Position numbers and translations under genes: made by a program. 64,000 nt of DNA from DASQHW01 sp038238245 (lineage in GTDB: Bacteria; Actinomycetota; Acidimicrobiia; IMCC26256; PALSA-610). This document shows, in pieces, positions 41,715-49,717 of the stretch (the first letter of the stretch is position 1; every line of letters starts with the position of its first letter). The notes under the pieces are model-generated. The model was not told the DNA's origin, made no database searches, and was given only the letters and a program-made list of their open reading frames with translations. The stretch spans positions 62,001 to 126,000 of the forward strand of contig JBBRXX010000003.1 of the NCBI GenBank assembly GCA_038238245.1. Reading direction: 5' to 3'.

Positions 41715-43874
41715 TCATGGCGGTGGCCGATCCTTGGCCTGGGGTGGTGCCGACGGCGCACATCCCGCGGGGTTCAGCTTGCCGTTGATCTTGAAGAGCC
41801 AGGCGTGCGTACGGACGTTCGCTTGCTCGATCAAGTTCGAGTCTTCGAACATGAGGTGCGCAGCCGGATCCGAGCGCGTCCAGTCGGCTTCGAGGGCCGG
41901 CTGTCTCGATGGAAACGGGAAACCGGGATTCGTCACGATGACGTAGCCGTAGTCACCGTCGTTGATCGCCCGCCGCCACGCCGGGCAAGTGGTGATGCGC
42001 GCCGAGTGCCGGTCAGGCGCCCGGTGTGCAACGTATTGCACATAGTTCGACAAGTCGTTGCCGTAGAGGGGATATTGCGCGAAGAAGCCGACAATCGCGA
42101 TTCGCGCGTCCTTGGTATCTCGCGCCCAACGAAGGATTCGTGGCATCACCGACGCTCCTCCGTAGCGGTTCGACAGGTACGACTGCTCCAGCGCAAAGCC
42201 GCCGGCCAAGGCCGCGGCAAGGGTGGTCGAGAGCACGGCGACCGCAAGTGCTCGAGAGTGTCGGAGTCGCTGTGCGTAGGCCAAGCCTGCAACGCCGGCG
42301 ACCGCCACCAGGATGCCGACCGCGAGACCCCAGGCGCGAGCCGACGAATCGGCGACGGGTTGCGCGATGAACGTTCCCCGGTTGTGCCAGAGGCTCCCGT
42401 CGAACTGCGTCGCGACAAGCACCGCACCGAGCGACACGAGCAAGGCCGTCCTCACCGGACGACCGAACCGCGAGGCGACTACCGCAATGATCACGATCCC
42501 AATGGCAAGTGCAGGCGCGACGTAGCGCACGTTGACGACGAAGTAGATCGGATTGCGTCCGAGGGTGAGGATCTGCGGGCTGTAGAGGAACGCGACGAAC
42601 GCCGCGATCCCGACGATCGCCATGGATCGCGTCACGCGGCTCGGTCCCCGCAGGACGCCCAGCGCAAGCCCGCCCAGCGCGAGTGCGACGAGCGCCCACC
42701 AGGCGGGGCCGAGCGCTGTACGTAGGCCGGGACGGAGGTAGTCGTTCCACGCGCGACCATCGAACAGATAGTCGGCGACCTTGGCGTTCGGGAACGGCAC
42801 GTGCGGGAGACGCAAGGGACCGATGCCGGCGTTCAGTGACGGCAGCGGACTCCCCGCCGCGAACAGGTTGCGGAGATACCAATAGCTGCCTGTGAGCGCA
42901 AGCCCTGCCGCCCACAGGGCGGCCCACCGGAGGCGCGTGCCGCGTCTGCTCAGGACGACGACCGCGATACTCAGGACCCCGACCGCCGGGATGACGGTGT
43001 ACTTCGTACCGAGTGCAAGTCCGGCGGCCAACGCCGCGCATACCAACAACTCTTGCCGCTCGGGTTCTCGATCGTGTGAGGTCTTCGCGTCGATGACGAG
43101 GGCGATTGCCGAGAGGAGTAACGCAATGCTGGCAACGTCAGTGAGCGCGCTGCCGGCGTCGTCGAGGATGAGCTCCGGGGTTCCGAGCACTGCCGCGACA
43201 CCGATCAATGTCACGGGCGCGACACCGAACCGCTTGCCAATGCACCATGCCGCAAGGAGAGCGAGTCCGAGCCAGAAGACGTTCACGAGCGGCGACAGGA
43301 GGTCATTGCCGACGAACAGGATTCCCAACGCGTGGACGAGCTCGCCGTTCGCCGGAAAGAACACCGTCAGCGAGTTGCCGTCGGAGTAGTGCAGCCACGG
43401 GGTCCAACCTGTTTGTGCAAACCGAGCCGCGACGGGCATGTGGTACCAGACCGTGTCTGCGGTGGCGATCATTCCGCGCTGGAACGAATCCGCGACGCGC
43501 ATCGTCCATACCGCTCCCACCATCGCGACTGCTGCAAGCGCTGCCGCGCGATCCAACCAGGAGACACGCGTCGCCGCCTCCGGTGCCGGATGTTGCGGTA
43601 CGGGTGCCGTCGCCGACTTCGTGAACCACCAAACGATGGCACCTGCGCACGCGAGTGCAACGGTGATCGGTGCCAAGCGGAAGAGGCCGATGCTTCCGAG
43701 GAGCTCGGACACGCACACCACGAGGGTGAGACTGAGGATGATCTCTGCGAGCACCGCCGTCGGCGCGGAGACGTCCGGCAGGAAGCGGCGGCGCACCGAT
43801 CGTGCGGCGAAGGCCACCGGGACGAAGGCAACTGCGCCGCACGAGACGGCGATCAGATAGCGCCCGATACCCAC
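41715..43874 (-). CDS. PMT/GT39-like GT-C membrane glycosyltransferase, family B copy 1
   Basis: A 719-residue protein with about 13 membrane segments and an extracytoplasmic C-terminal domain. The first large loop has ATADTVWYHMPVAARFAQTG with the expected acidic residue, then WLHYSDGNSLTVFFPANGEL and PELILDDAGSALTDVAS; later landmarks are ALGTKYTVIPAVGVL and SYWYLRNLFAAGSPLPSL. The C-terminal domain includes LSNYVQYVAHRAPD. A close paralog begins at the right edge of the window (62330). It would transfer a sugar from a polyprenyl-phosphate donor outside the membrane. GTG 43874 lies 3 bases after the PhyH remnant's stop. Confidence 0.88.
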   Translation of the reverse strand: MGIGRYLIAVSCGAVAFVPVAFAARSVRRRFLPDVSAPTAVLAEIILSLTLVVCVSELLGSIGLFRLAPITVALACAGAIVWWFTKSATAPVPQHPAPEAATRVSWLDRAAALAAVAMVGAVWTMRVADSFQRGMIATADTVWYHMPVAARFAQTGWTPWLHYSDGNSLTVFFPANGELVHALGILFVGNDLLSPLVNVFWLGLALLAAWCIGKRFGVAPVTLIGVAAVLGTPELILDDAGSALTDVASIALLLSAIALVIDAKTSHDREPERQELLVCAALAAGLALGTKYTVIPAVGVLSIAVVVLSRRGTRLRWAALWAAGLALTGSYWYLRNLFAAGSPLPSLNAGIGPLRLPHVPFPNAKVADYLFDGRAWNDYLRPGLRTALGPAWWALVALALGGLALGVLRGPSRVTRSMAIVGIAAFVAFLYSPQILTLGRNPIYFVVNVRYVAPALAIGIVIIAVVASRFGRPVRTALLVSLGAVLVATQFDGSLWHNRGTFIAQPVADSSARAWGLAVGILVAVAGVAGLAYAQRLRHSRALAVAVLSTTLAAALAGGFALEQSYLSNRYGGASVMPRILRWARDTKDARIAIVGFFAQYPLYGNDLSNYVQYVAHRAPDRHSARITTCPAWRRAINDGDYGYVIVTNPGFPFPSRQPALEADWTRSDPAAHLMFEDSNLIEQANVRTHAWLFKINGKLNPAGCAPSAPPQAKDRPPP

Positions 43875-43877
43875 CGT

Positions 43878-44027
43878 CTATGTTGCGATGGTGTCGCGTA
43901 CGGCCCGGGCCGCGACGTCCAGCACGTCGATGGCGCCAAGCCGGCGACCCGTCTGCGCCAACTCCTCGGACGCCGCGAGCGCGTCGGGAGCGCTTCGGGC
44001 TGACCGATCTTGCCGAAGTGGCATCAC
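43878..44027 (-). pseudogene. Truncated N-terminus of a PhyH-family gene
   Basis: A 49-codon frame beginning GTGATG with GGAAGG just upstream and ending TAG. Its product contains LAASEELAQTGRRLGAIDVL, aligning with SASEELTQKGRQLEAIDVL at the start of the PhyH protein encoded at 37574-38605, and the DNA shares blocks such as TCCGAGGAGTTG and ATCGACGTGCT. The homology stops after about 45 residues and the oxygenase core is absent. The sequence then runs into the start of the GT-C gene. It is either a decayed copy or a reused leader peptide. Confidence 0.7.
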
Positions 44028-44167
44028 GGGATCCTTCCACGGTCGAACCGGCGCGAGACCTTACCGCGGAGGCACGGGGCACTCACCGCGTGATGGCGCT
44101 TGCGGACAGCACGGGCGCTGACGCCTACGGCAACGACGACCAACAGCGCGACGAGCTCGCCGATCAT
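44024..44167 (-). CDS. Possible small single-span membrane peptide
   Basis: A 47-residue frame beginning MIGELVALLVVVAVGVSAR, one hydrophobic helix, followed by an Arg/Lys-rich tail ending in RRFDRGRIP. The stop overlaps the PhyH-remnant GTG as GTGA. AGGG before the ATG is a weak ribosome-binding site. No homolog is recognised and it may be a chance frame in the region between the remnant and the solo SAT gene. Confidence 0.3.
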   Translation of the reverse strand: MIGELVALLVVVAVGVSARAVRKRHHAVSAPCLRGKVSRRFDRGRIP

Positions 44168-44331
44168 GTCCCTGGCGAACGCGCAAAGCCGGATTCCTCA
44201 CGAGACGGACGCCACCGCTGGTGATGCGCCGCGAGTGCCGTGATAATCTTCACCGCCGTGGGAGTCGGCGTCGGACTCGGTGGCCGTTCCGAGTGCGATC
44301 GACGCGGCTTCGCCAGAAATTGCCGTCCAGC
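44168..44331. other. Intergenic region upstream of solo SAT gene
   Basis: Spacer holding the presumed promoter of the rightward SAT-like and SULT-SAT pair. An in-frame ATG at 44221 would extend the SAT-like protein with an Arg-rich stretch and is not favoured. No clear promoter element was identified. Confidence 0.3.
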
Positions 44332-44913
44332 GTGACGATCGTGCTCTCCGACTCAGATGCGCGGCAGCCTCATTTTTTTGCAGCGCTGCTCGCGGACGCG
44401 AAGTTCGCGGCTGCCGCCCGCGGTGAGCTCTCGACCTACCGCAACCGTCTTCACGCGCTCTTGCACGCGGTCCGCCTGATGTGGGTGAACGACGCGTCTC
44501 TTGCCCTGGCGTGTTACCGCGCACAGGCCCGCCTCGACGCGCTCGGCGTTCCGTTGCTCCCGCGGCTCGCCCGCCGGCTTGCCATGCTTACGGCGCAAGT
44601 GTCCATCGGAAGGGCCGTCGTCATCGAGCCCGGTGTGCACCTCGGTCATGGCCAGGTGACGATTGAAGGTTTGGTCGAGATCGAGCACGGCGTCGTGATT
44701 CTTCCGTGGGTGACGATCGGCTCACGCGACGGCAACCAACGCGGTCCTACGATCGAGCAAGACGTCCGCATCGGTACCGGGGCGATAGTTCTCGGAGGGA
44801 TCACTGTGCATCGTGGCGCGCGGATCGGGGCGAATGCGGTCGTGACCGAGGACGTCCCCGCTCGCGCAACCGCGATCGGGGTTCCGGCCCGGCTCGTCGG
44901 TGAAACTCGATGA
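44332..44913 (+). CDS. SAT-like hexapeptide acetyltransferase, solo copy 2
   Basis: A 193-residue protein with a helical N-terminal domain (HFFAALLADAKFAAAARGEL, VRLMWVNDASLALACYRAQA) and a beta-helix: VVIEPGVHLGHGQVTIEGL, HGVVILPWVTIGSRDGNQRG, GTGAIVLGGITVHRGARIGA and GVPARLVGE. GTG 44332 matches the N-terminus of the solo copies. It lies 39 bases before SULT-SAT copy 2 on the same strand, so solo and fused forms are probably co-expressed. As in the other copies, the classical serine-acetyltransferase HPGA/DHG text is missing. Confidence 0.87.
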   Translation: MTIVLSDSDARQPHFFAALLADAKFAAAARGELSTYRNRLHALLHAVRLMWVNDASLALACYRAQARLDALGVPLLPRLARRLAMLTAQVSIGRAVVIEPGVHLGHGQVTIEGLVEIEHGVVILPWVTIGSRDGNQRGPTIEQDVRIGTGAIVLGGITVHRGARIGANAVVTEDVPARATAIGVPARLVGETR

Positions 44914-44952
44914 GCGCACCTTTCGTCTCGGAGCATGATGGAGGCACACGGC

Positions 44953-46548
44953 ATGGATGAGTCGGCGGACGCTGAACGATCCGATCCAGAGGCGTCCAAC
45001 GCGCCGCACGAGGAACCCCTTCGCTTCTTCTTCATCCACCTCATGAAGACGGCCGGCACGTCATTCGCGTTTCAGCTCCGAAGAAATTTCGATCCGAGCG
45101 AGGTGTATCCGTGCGAGGGACTGGACCGTCGCGACGGACTTGACATGGCGTCATACGTCAGTCTCTCGCGCCTGCTCAGACTCTCGCCCGAGCGGCGCGC
45201 TGCGATTCGCATTTACACGGGGCATTTTCCGTTCGTCGCGTCGCAACTCCTGGATCTCGATCTCGTGACGCTCACGATCCTGCGCGATCCCGTCGACCGG
45301 ACGATTTCCGTCCTGAAGCACTTCAAAAGACTGTCGCGGCGTTATCGCACGTTCACGCTCGAAGAGATCTACGAGGATCCGTTCGTCTTCGCCCACTTCA
45401 TCGAGAATCACCAGACACGGATGTTCTCGGTGACCGCTGAGGACAAGCCGGAAGCATTCGGAAGCGTCATGAGCTACTGGGCGACTGCGGCACTGCTCGG
45501 CTTCGGGCCTCAGCGGCCGAATGCCACCCAGGAGGACATGGACCGCGAGCGCGCCATCGTCCCGGTCAAGGCGTCGATGGTCGACGAGCGACGCTTCGAG
45601 GTCGCAAAGCAGCAGCTCGCCACGGTCGACGTCATCGGGTTCAGCGAGCGATACGACGAGTTCATCGACGAGCTCCGCCGTCGGTACGGCTGGTGGCCGT
45701 CCGGTTTGAACACCAAGTCCCGCGCGAACGAAAGCTCGGAGGTTTGGGATGTCCCGGCGGCGTTTCGAAAGCGCATCGCTGCCGACAATGCCTTCGACGT
45801 CGAGCTCTGCAACTTCGCGGAGCAGGTCGTTCATCGCGGCAAGCCCTTCACGTCTCTCCCGTCGGCGCCGAAGGCCCGAGCCTCTGACCCGCCGAGTACC
45901 CGCCGCGGTCCCGATCGCTCACCAAAGACGGCGGCGACGGGACGCGGAGAGCGAATGTCTCCGCAGGACCTCAAGGCTCTGATACAAGCGAGCCACCCGC
46001 GATTCATCCGAGCGGTCATCGCGGACGCGAGGGTCGCGGCAAGGCATCGATCGGAGCGCGCCGAGTTCACGAGCCGGGCGGACGCACTCATCCAAGCCCT
46101 CAGACTCATGTGGGTGAGCGACGCCTTCCTCGCCCAAGCCCTCTACCGCGCCAAGGCGCGCCTTCAGGCACTCGGGATCCCGGTACTTCCCCGACTAGCA
46201 CACCGACTTGCGATGATGACTGCGCAGGTCTGCATCGGAGATCGCGTCGTGGTTCGCGAAGGCGTATACATCGCGCACGGTCAGGTAGTGATCGACGGGT
46301 TGGTTGAGGTTCACCGGGGCGTCGTGATCTCTCGCTTGGTGACGATTGGTCTACGCGCGGGCGATGCTCGTGGTCCCACGATCGGAAAGAACGTGCACAT
46401 CGGCTCTGGCGCGAAGATCATTGGACCCGTTACGGTGCATCGGGGAGCGCAGATTGGCGCCAACGCCGTCGTGGTCGACGACGTCCCCGCCGGCGTCTCC
46501 GTCGTCGGTGTGGAAACACGTCCGGCGGGCGGCAAGAAGCCCGGTTGA
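44953..46548 (+). CDS. SULT-SAT fusion copy 2
   Basis: 531 residues with the same plan as copy 1. Sulfotransferase: FFFIHLMKTAGTSFAFQLRR, RIYTGHFPFVASQLLDLDLV, LTILRDPVDRTISVLKHFKR and IENHQTRMFSVTAEDKPEAF. The linker (about 295-345) is Ser/Pro/Arg-rich. SAT-like domain: VVVREGVYIAHGQVVIDGLV, GSGAKIIGPVTVHRGAQIGA and VVDDVPAGVSVVGVETRP. ATG 44953 is preferred to 44935 because GGAGG lies 8 bases upstream and the residue pattern matches the other copies. It is convergent with copy 3, only 72 bases apart, making an inverted pair. Confidence 0.9.
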   Translation: MDESADAERSDPEASNAPHEEPLRFFFIHLMKTAGTSFAFQLRRNFDPSEVYPCEGLDRRDGLDMASYVSLSRLLRLSPERRAAIRIYTGHFPFVASQLLDLDLVTLTILRDPVDRTISVLKHFKRLSRRYRTFTLEEIYEDPFVFAHFIENHQTRMFSVTAEDKPEAFGSVMSYWATAALLGFGPQRPNATQEDMDRERAIVPVKASMVDERRFEVAKQQLATVDVIGFSERYDEFIDELRRRYGWWPSGLNTKSRANESSEVWDVPAAFRKRIAADNAFDVELCNFAEQVVHRGKPFTSLPSAPKARASDPPSTRRGPDRSPKTAATGRGERMSPQDLKALIQASHPRFIRAVIADARVAARHRSERAEFTSRADALIQALRLMWVSDAFLAQALYRAKARLQALGIPVLPRLAHRLAMMTAQVCIGDRVVVREGVYIAHGQVVIDGLVEVHRGVVISRLVTIGLRAGDARGPTIGKNVHIGSGAKIIGPVTVHRGAQIGANAVVVDDVPAGVSVVGVETRPAGGKKPG

Positions 46549-46620
46549 TTCATCGCGATGGCCAGCCGGCCGCGTATCAGGACGAGGACGACGATCGCCG
46601 GCACCGGTACATTCGCTGCG

Positions 46621-48195
46621 TCAAGGTGTAGCGACAGGCGGCACGTGGCGTACCGGCGGACCCAGGACCGTCGTGTTCGCAGGAACATCGCGCACGACGA
46701 CGGCGTTGGCGCCGATGCGCGCACCGCGGTGCACGACGACGGGTCCGAGCACCTTGGCGCCAGTGCCGATCTGCACGTTTCGTCCGATGATCGGGCCGCG
46801 GTGGTTCCCCGCGACCGGGCCGATAGTGGTCCACGGAGCGATGATGACGCCGCGGCGGATCTCGGTAAAACCGTCGATGACGGTCTGGCCATGCGCGATG
46901 TACACGCCGGGACGAATGACGACGGGATCGCCGATGTTCACCTGGGCGATCATGATCGCGAGCCGGTGAAAGACGCGCGGCAGCATGGGGACACCCAGGG
47001 CCTGCAAGCGCGCCTTCGCCCGGTAGCAGACCTGCGCGAGGAAGGCATCGCTCACGCACATCAGTCGGACGATCTGCATCGCGGCGTCGACCCGACCGCG
47101 AAAGCGGCGTCGCTCACTGCGGCACGTGAGCGCGGTCTTCGCGTCGGCGCGTAGTGCTTCGAGAAAGCGAGGGTGCTTCGCGCGAACTTCGGCGCGAAGT
47201 CGGTTGCGGCCGTGCTCGACCGGAACGGGTGGTGCCGACGCCTTGCGCGGTCGATCGTTCGTCTCAGCCTTCCGGGCGGGTGCGACCTTGGCGGCAGGTG
47301 TGGCCTTGGCGGTCGAGGCGCGTGGTCGCGGCTGCGCTGCGATCTGGTGCGCGTGCTCGTAGAGCTCCATGTCGAACCGGTTGTCCTCGGCGATGCGAAT
47401 GCGGAGCGCGTCGGGAGCGCCCCACGCCTCGTCGCTGCGGTTCGCGCGCCCGGCAGTGTTCAATCCCGACGGCCACCATCCGAACCGGCGCCGGAGCTCG
47501 TCGATGAACGCGTCGTAGTGCTCGTTCAGCCCGACCACATCGACCATCTCGAGGTGTTGTTTCGCCGTCTCGAACCGCTGCTCGTCGATCGTCACCTCCT
47601 TCGCCGCCGCGATCGCGCGGTCAAGGTCGACGACGCCTGGTGCCTGGTTGTCCTCGGAAACACCGGGATTGAATCCGAGCAGCGCGGCTGTTCCCCAATA
47701 GTCGTTCGCGCTGCCGAAGGCGTCCAGATTGTCGGTTTCCGTGACGGCGAACATTCTCGTTTGATGATTCTCGACGAACTGCGCGAACACGAAGGGATCC
47801 TCGTAGATCTCCTCGACGGGCATCGGGGCGAAATGTTTCGACAATCGCTTGAAGTGCTTCAGCAACGAGATCGTGCGATCGACGGGATCGCGCAGAAGTG
47901 TGAGCGTGACGAGGTCGGGGTCGAGCATCTGCGATGCGATGAACGGGAAGTGTCCCGTGTACACGCGAATGTCGGCGCGGCGTTCGGGCGATGTTCGCAG
48001 TAGTCGGCGGACGCTCGCGTAGACGGCGACGTCGGTCAGATCGCGGGAGTCGATTCCCTGGCACGGGAAGACCTCGCTGTTGTCGAAGTGCTTGCGCAGC
48101 TGAAACGCGAACGACGTGCCACCGGTCTTCATCAGATGCATGAAGAAGAACCGACGATCGTTCCCCTTGTTTCCGCTGCTCGCGAACCCGGACAT
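46621..48195 (-). CDS. SULT-SAT fusion copy 3
   Basis: 524 residues. Sulfotransferase: FFFMHLMKTGGTSFAFQLRK, RVYTGHFPFIASQMLDPDLV, LTLLRDPVDRTISLLKHFKR and MVDVVGLNEHYDAFIDELRR. The linker is Ala/Lys-rich (AKATPAAKVAPARKAE). SAT-like domain: VVIRPGVYIAHGQTVIDGFT, RGVIIAPWTTIGPVAGNHRG and GTGAKVLGPVVVHRGARIGA. ATG 48195 (MSGFASSGN) follows GGAGG by 9 bases and aligns with MPGFARNEN of copy 1. The PhyH gene at 48319-49362 lies upstream on the same strand, so here the order is PhyH then SULT-SAT, the reverse of copy 1. Confidence 0.9.
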   Translation of the reverse strand: MSGFASSGNKGNDRRFFFMHLMKTGGTSFAFQLRKHFDNSEVFPCQGIDSRDLTDVAVYASVRRLLRTSPERRADIRVYTGHFPFIASQMLDPDLVTLTLLRDPVDRTISLLKHFKRLSKHFAPMPVEEIYEDPFVFAQFVENHQTRMFAVTETDNLDAFGSANDYWGTAALLGFNPGVSEDNQAPGVVDLDRAIAAAKEVTIDEQRFETAKQHLEMVDVVGLNEHYDAFIDELRRRFGWWPSGLNTAGRANRSDEAWGAPDALRIRIAEDNRFDMELYEHAHQIAAQPRPRASTAKATPAAKVAPARKAETNDRPRKASAPPVPVEHGRNRLRAEVRAKHPRFLEALRADAKTALTCRSERRRFRGRVDAAMQIVRLMCVSDAFLAQVCYRAKARLQALGVPMLPRVFHRLAIMIAQVNIGDPVVIRPGVYIAHGQTVIDGFTEIRRGVIIAPWTTIGPVAGNHRGPIIGRNVQIGTGAKVLGPVVVHRGARIGANAVVVRDVPANTTVLGPPVRHVPPVATP

Positions 48196-48318
48196 GGGGT
48201 CGTGCCTCCGTTCAGACCTTGGTTCAGACTCGCTCGCTCGGCGCGATTCTGTCAACGCGATGGCATGTTCTGTCATCGAGCAACCGGCAGGAGCTGCCGG
48301 GCTGGAGGCGCGAGGCGG

Positions 48319-49362
48319 TTACAGCGCGACCTGAGTGTAGGAAGGCGTGCAGCCCGAAGGAGCGAACGTCCAAATCTCCAGCGCGTAGCGCTCCTGTGGC
48401 AGGCCGGGCATCGTTCGATGGAGAAACAGTTCGTCGAACAGGAGCGCGTCACCTGGCTCGAAGTTCGGGCAGACGGGCGCGATGCCTGCTCCCGCGCGGA
48501 GCACGTCGTCACCGAGTATCTCGATATTCGTTCGTGTCCCTTCGGTTCCGAATTCCACAAGGTGGTCCAGCCGCCGAGGAAGGATCTCCAAGCCCGACCT
48601 CTCCGTGCCGGGCCCGCAGTGTGACAACGCAATCCAGACGTCGACCGTGCGGGCGGCGTTGCCAAGGAAGGACCCGTCCTGGTGCCAGGCCGGCGCCGGC
48701 CCGGGAAGAACACGCCGGAGGGTCGTCTTCTCGGCGGTGATGACCGGATTCTCGCCGAAGTAGCGCCGCAGAATCTCGGGAACGCCTCGATACTCGAGTG
48801 CCTCGACGATCTTGAACAGAGCTCGCGGCGAATCGATTGCGAGCATCGCCTTGAGCTTTTGATTCAAGGCACGGTGCACACGCGCCTGCGAGCCGGTCTC
48901 ATCGTATGTGGGATCAGGAACGAACCACGGTGCCGTCTGCTGGTGCGGTGCCCCCGAGAGGCTCGCCTCGCGAGCGTCGAAAGCAGTATCGATGATGTCG
49001 ACGAACTCGCTGGCACGGCGCGTGTCGACGAGCCCGCGGACCAACAAGCACCCGTGATGAAGGATCGCCCCACCAAGGCGTTCGGACGTGAGATCGTGGG
49101 CGTCGATTTCGGGGGGTTCACCCTCGACCAGGGGAAACGGATCTGCGAGCGGTGGTGGCCACTGCTCGACCGCCGACGTGCCGCAGTCGCCCGCCGCGGC
49201 GAGATGGCGCAGCCGGACCAGCCGCTGTTCGACTTCGGCATCAGCTTCCTGTCGATTCAAGGCGGTCCAGGCGACGATCGCATCCGAGAACTTGCCCTCG
49301 TTCTCGAGCGCGAGTGCTTGCGCCCGAATCTGCGCACCATCCGCCGAGGTCGCGAGGGTCAT
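48319..49362 (-). CDS. PhyH-family oxygenase, WHQDG subfamily, copy 3
   Basis: A 347-residue oxygenase with a TPR-like N-terminus (ALALENEGKFSDAIVAWTAL, EVEQRLVRLRHLAAAG), then ILHHGCLLVRGLVDTRRA, PAWHQDGSFLGNAARTVDVW (HxD), FEPGDALLFDELFLHRTMPG (distal His) and QERYALEIWTF (probable 2-oxoglutarate Arg). ATG 49362 is chosen because the frame further upstream reads poorly as protein. It is upstream of SULT-SAT copy 3 by about 120 bases, probably in one transcript. The N-terminal helical repeat may bind a partner or carrier; this is a guess. Confidence 0.9.
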   Translation of the reverse strand: MTLATSADGAQIRAQALALENEGKFSDAIVAWTALNRQEADAEVEQRLVRLRHLAAAGDCGTSAVEQWPPPLADPFPLVEGEPPEIDAHDLTSERLGGAILHHGCLLVRGLVDTRRASEFVDIIDTAFDAREASLSGAPHQQTAPWFVPDPTYDETGSQARVHRALNQKLKAMLAIDSPRALFKIVEALEYRGVPEILRRYFGENPVITAEKTTLRRVLPGPAPAWHQDGSFLGNAARTVDVWIALSHCGPGTERSGLEILPRRLDHLVEFGTEGTRTNIEILGDDVLRAGAGIAPVCPNFEPGDALLFDELFLHRTMPGLPQERYALEIWTFAPSGCTPSYTQVAL

Positions 49363-49717
49363 GTGAGCCAACCGATCCTGACGCCCTACTCCGGTCATAC
49401 AACAGGCGCTACGCATCCGCACGCGCCACAGCACCTTCGCGCCCGCGCAGTCGACAGCAAGGATAACGGGTAGTCGCCCTGGTTCGAAACCGCCATGGCG
49501 TGTCGATGTCGCGCGCGATCTTCTTACCGACAAGCCCCGAACCGGCGCAGCGCATTCTGCAGATCAGGCAGCATCTGGTCGATGCACTCTTCGTTTCAGA
49601 CCGTCATCGTGCGTCAGCACCAGACCGGCCAGGACGACGGTTGCCGCCGTGGGACGCTCCGGACATAGCGGCTACCCTGGCCGCCCTGCGAGCTGCAATC
49701 ATCCTCTCGAGTCGCCG
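49363..49717. other. Divergent intergenic region, 355 bases
   Basis: Separates the leftward PhyH/SULT-SAT pair from the rightward GT-C/TylF pair and must contain both promoters. A forward frame at 49500-49721 exists but overlaps the GT-C start and reads as low-quality protein. No repeat, RNA or clear promoter motif was recognised. Confidence 0.4.
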
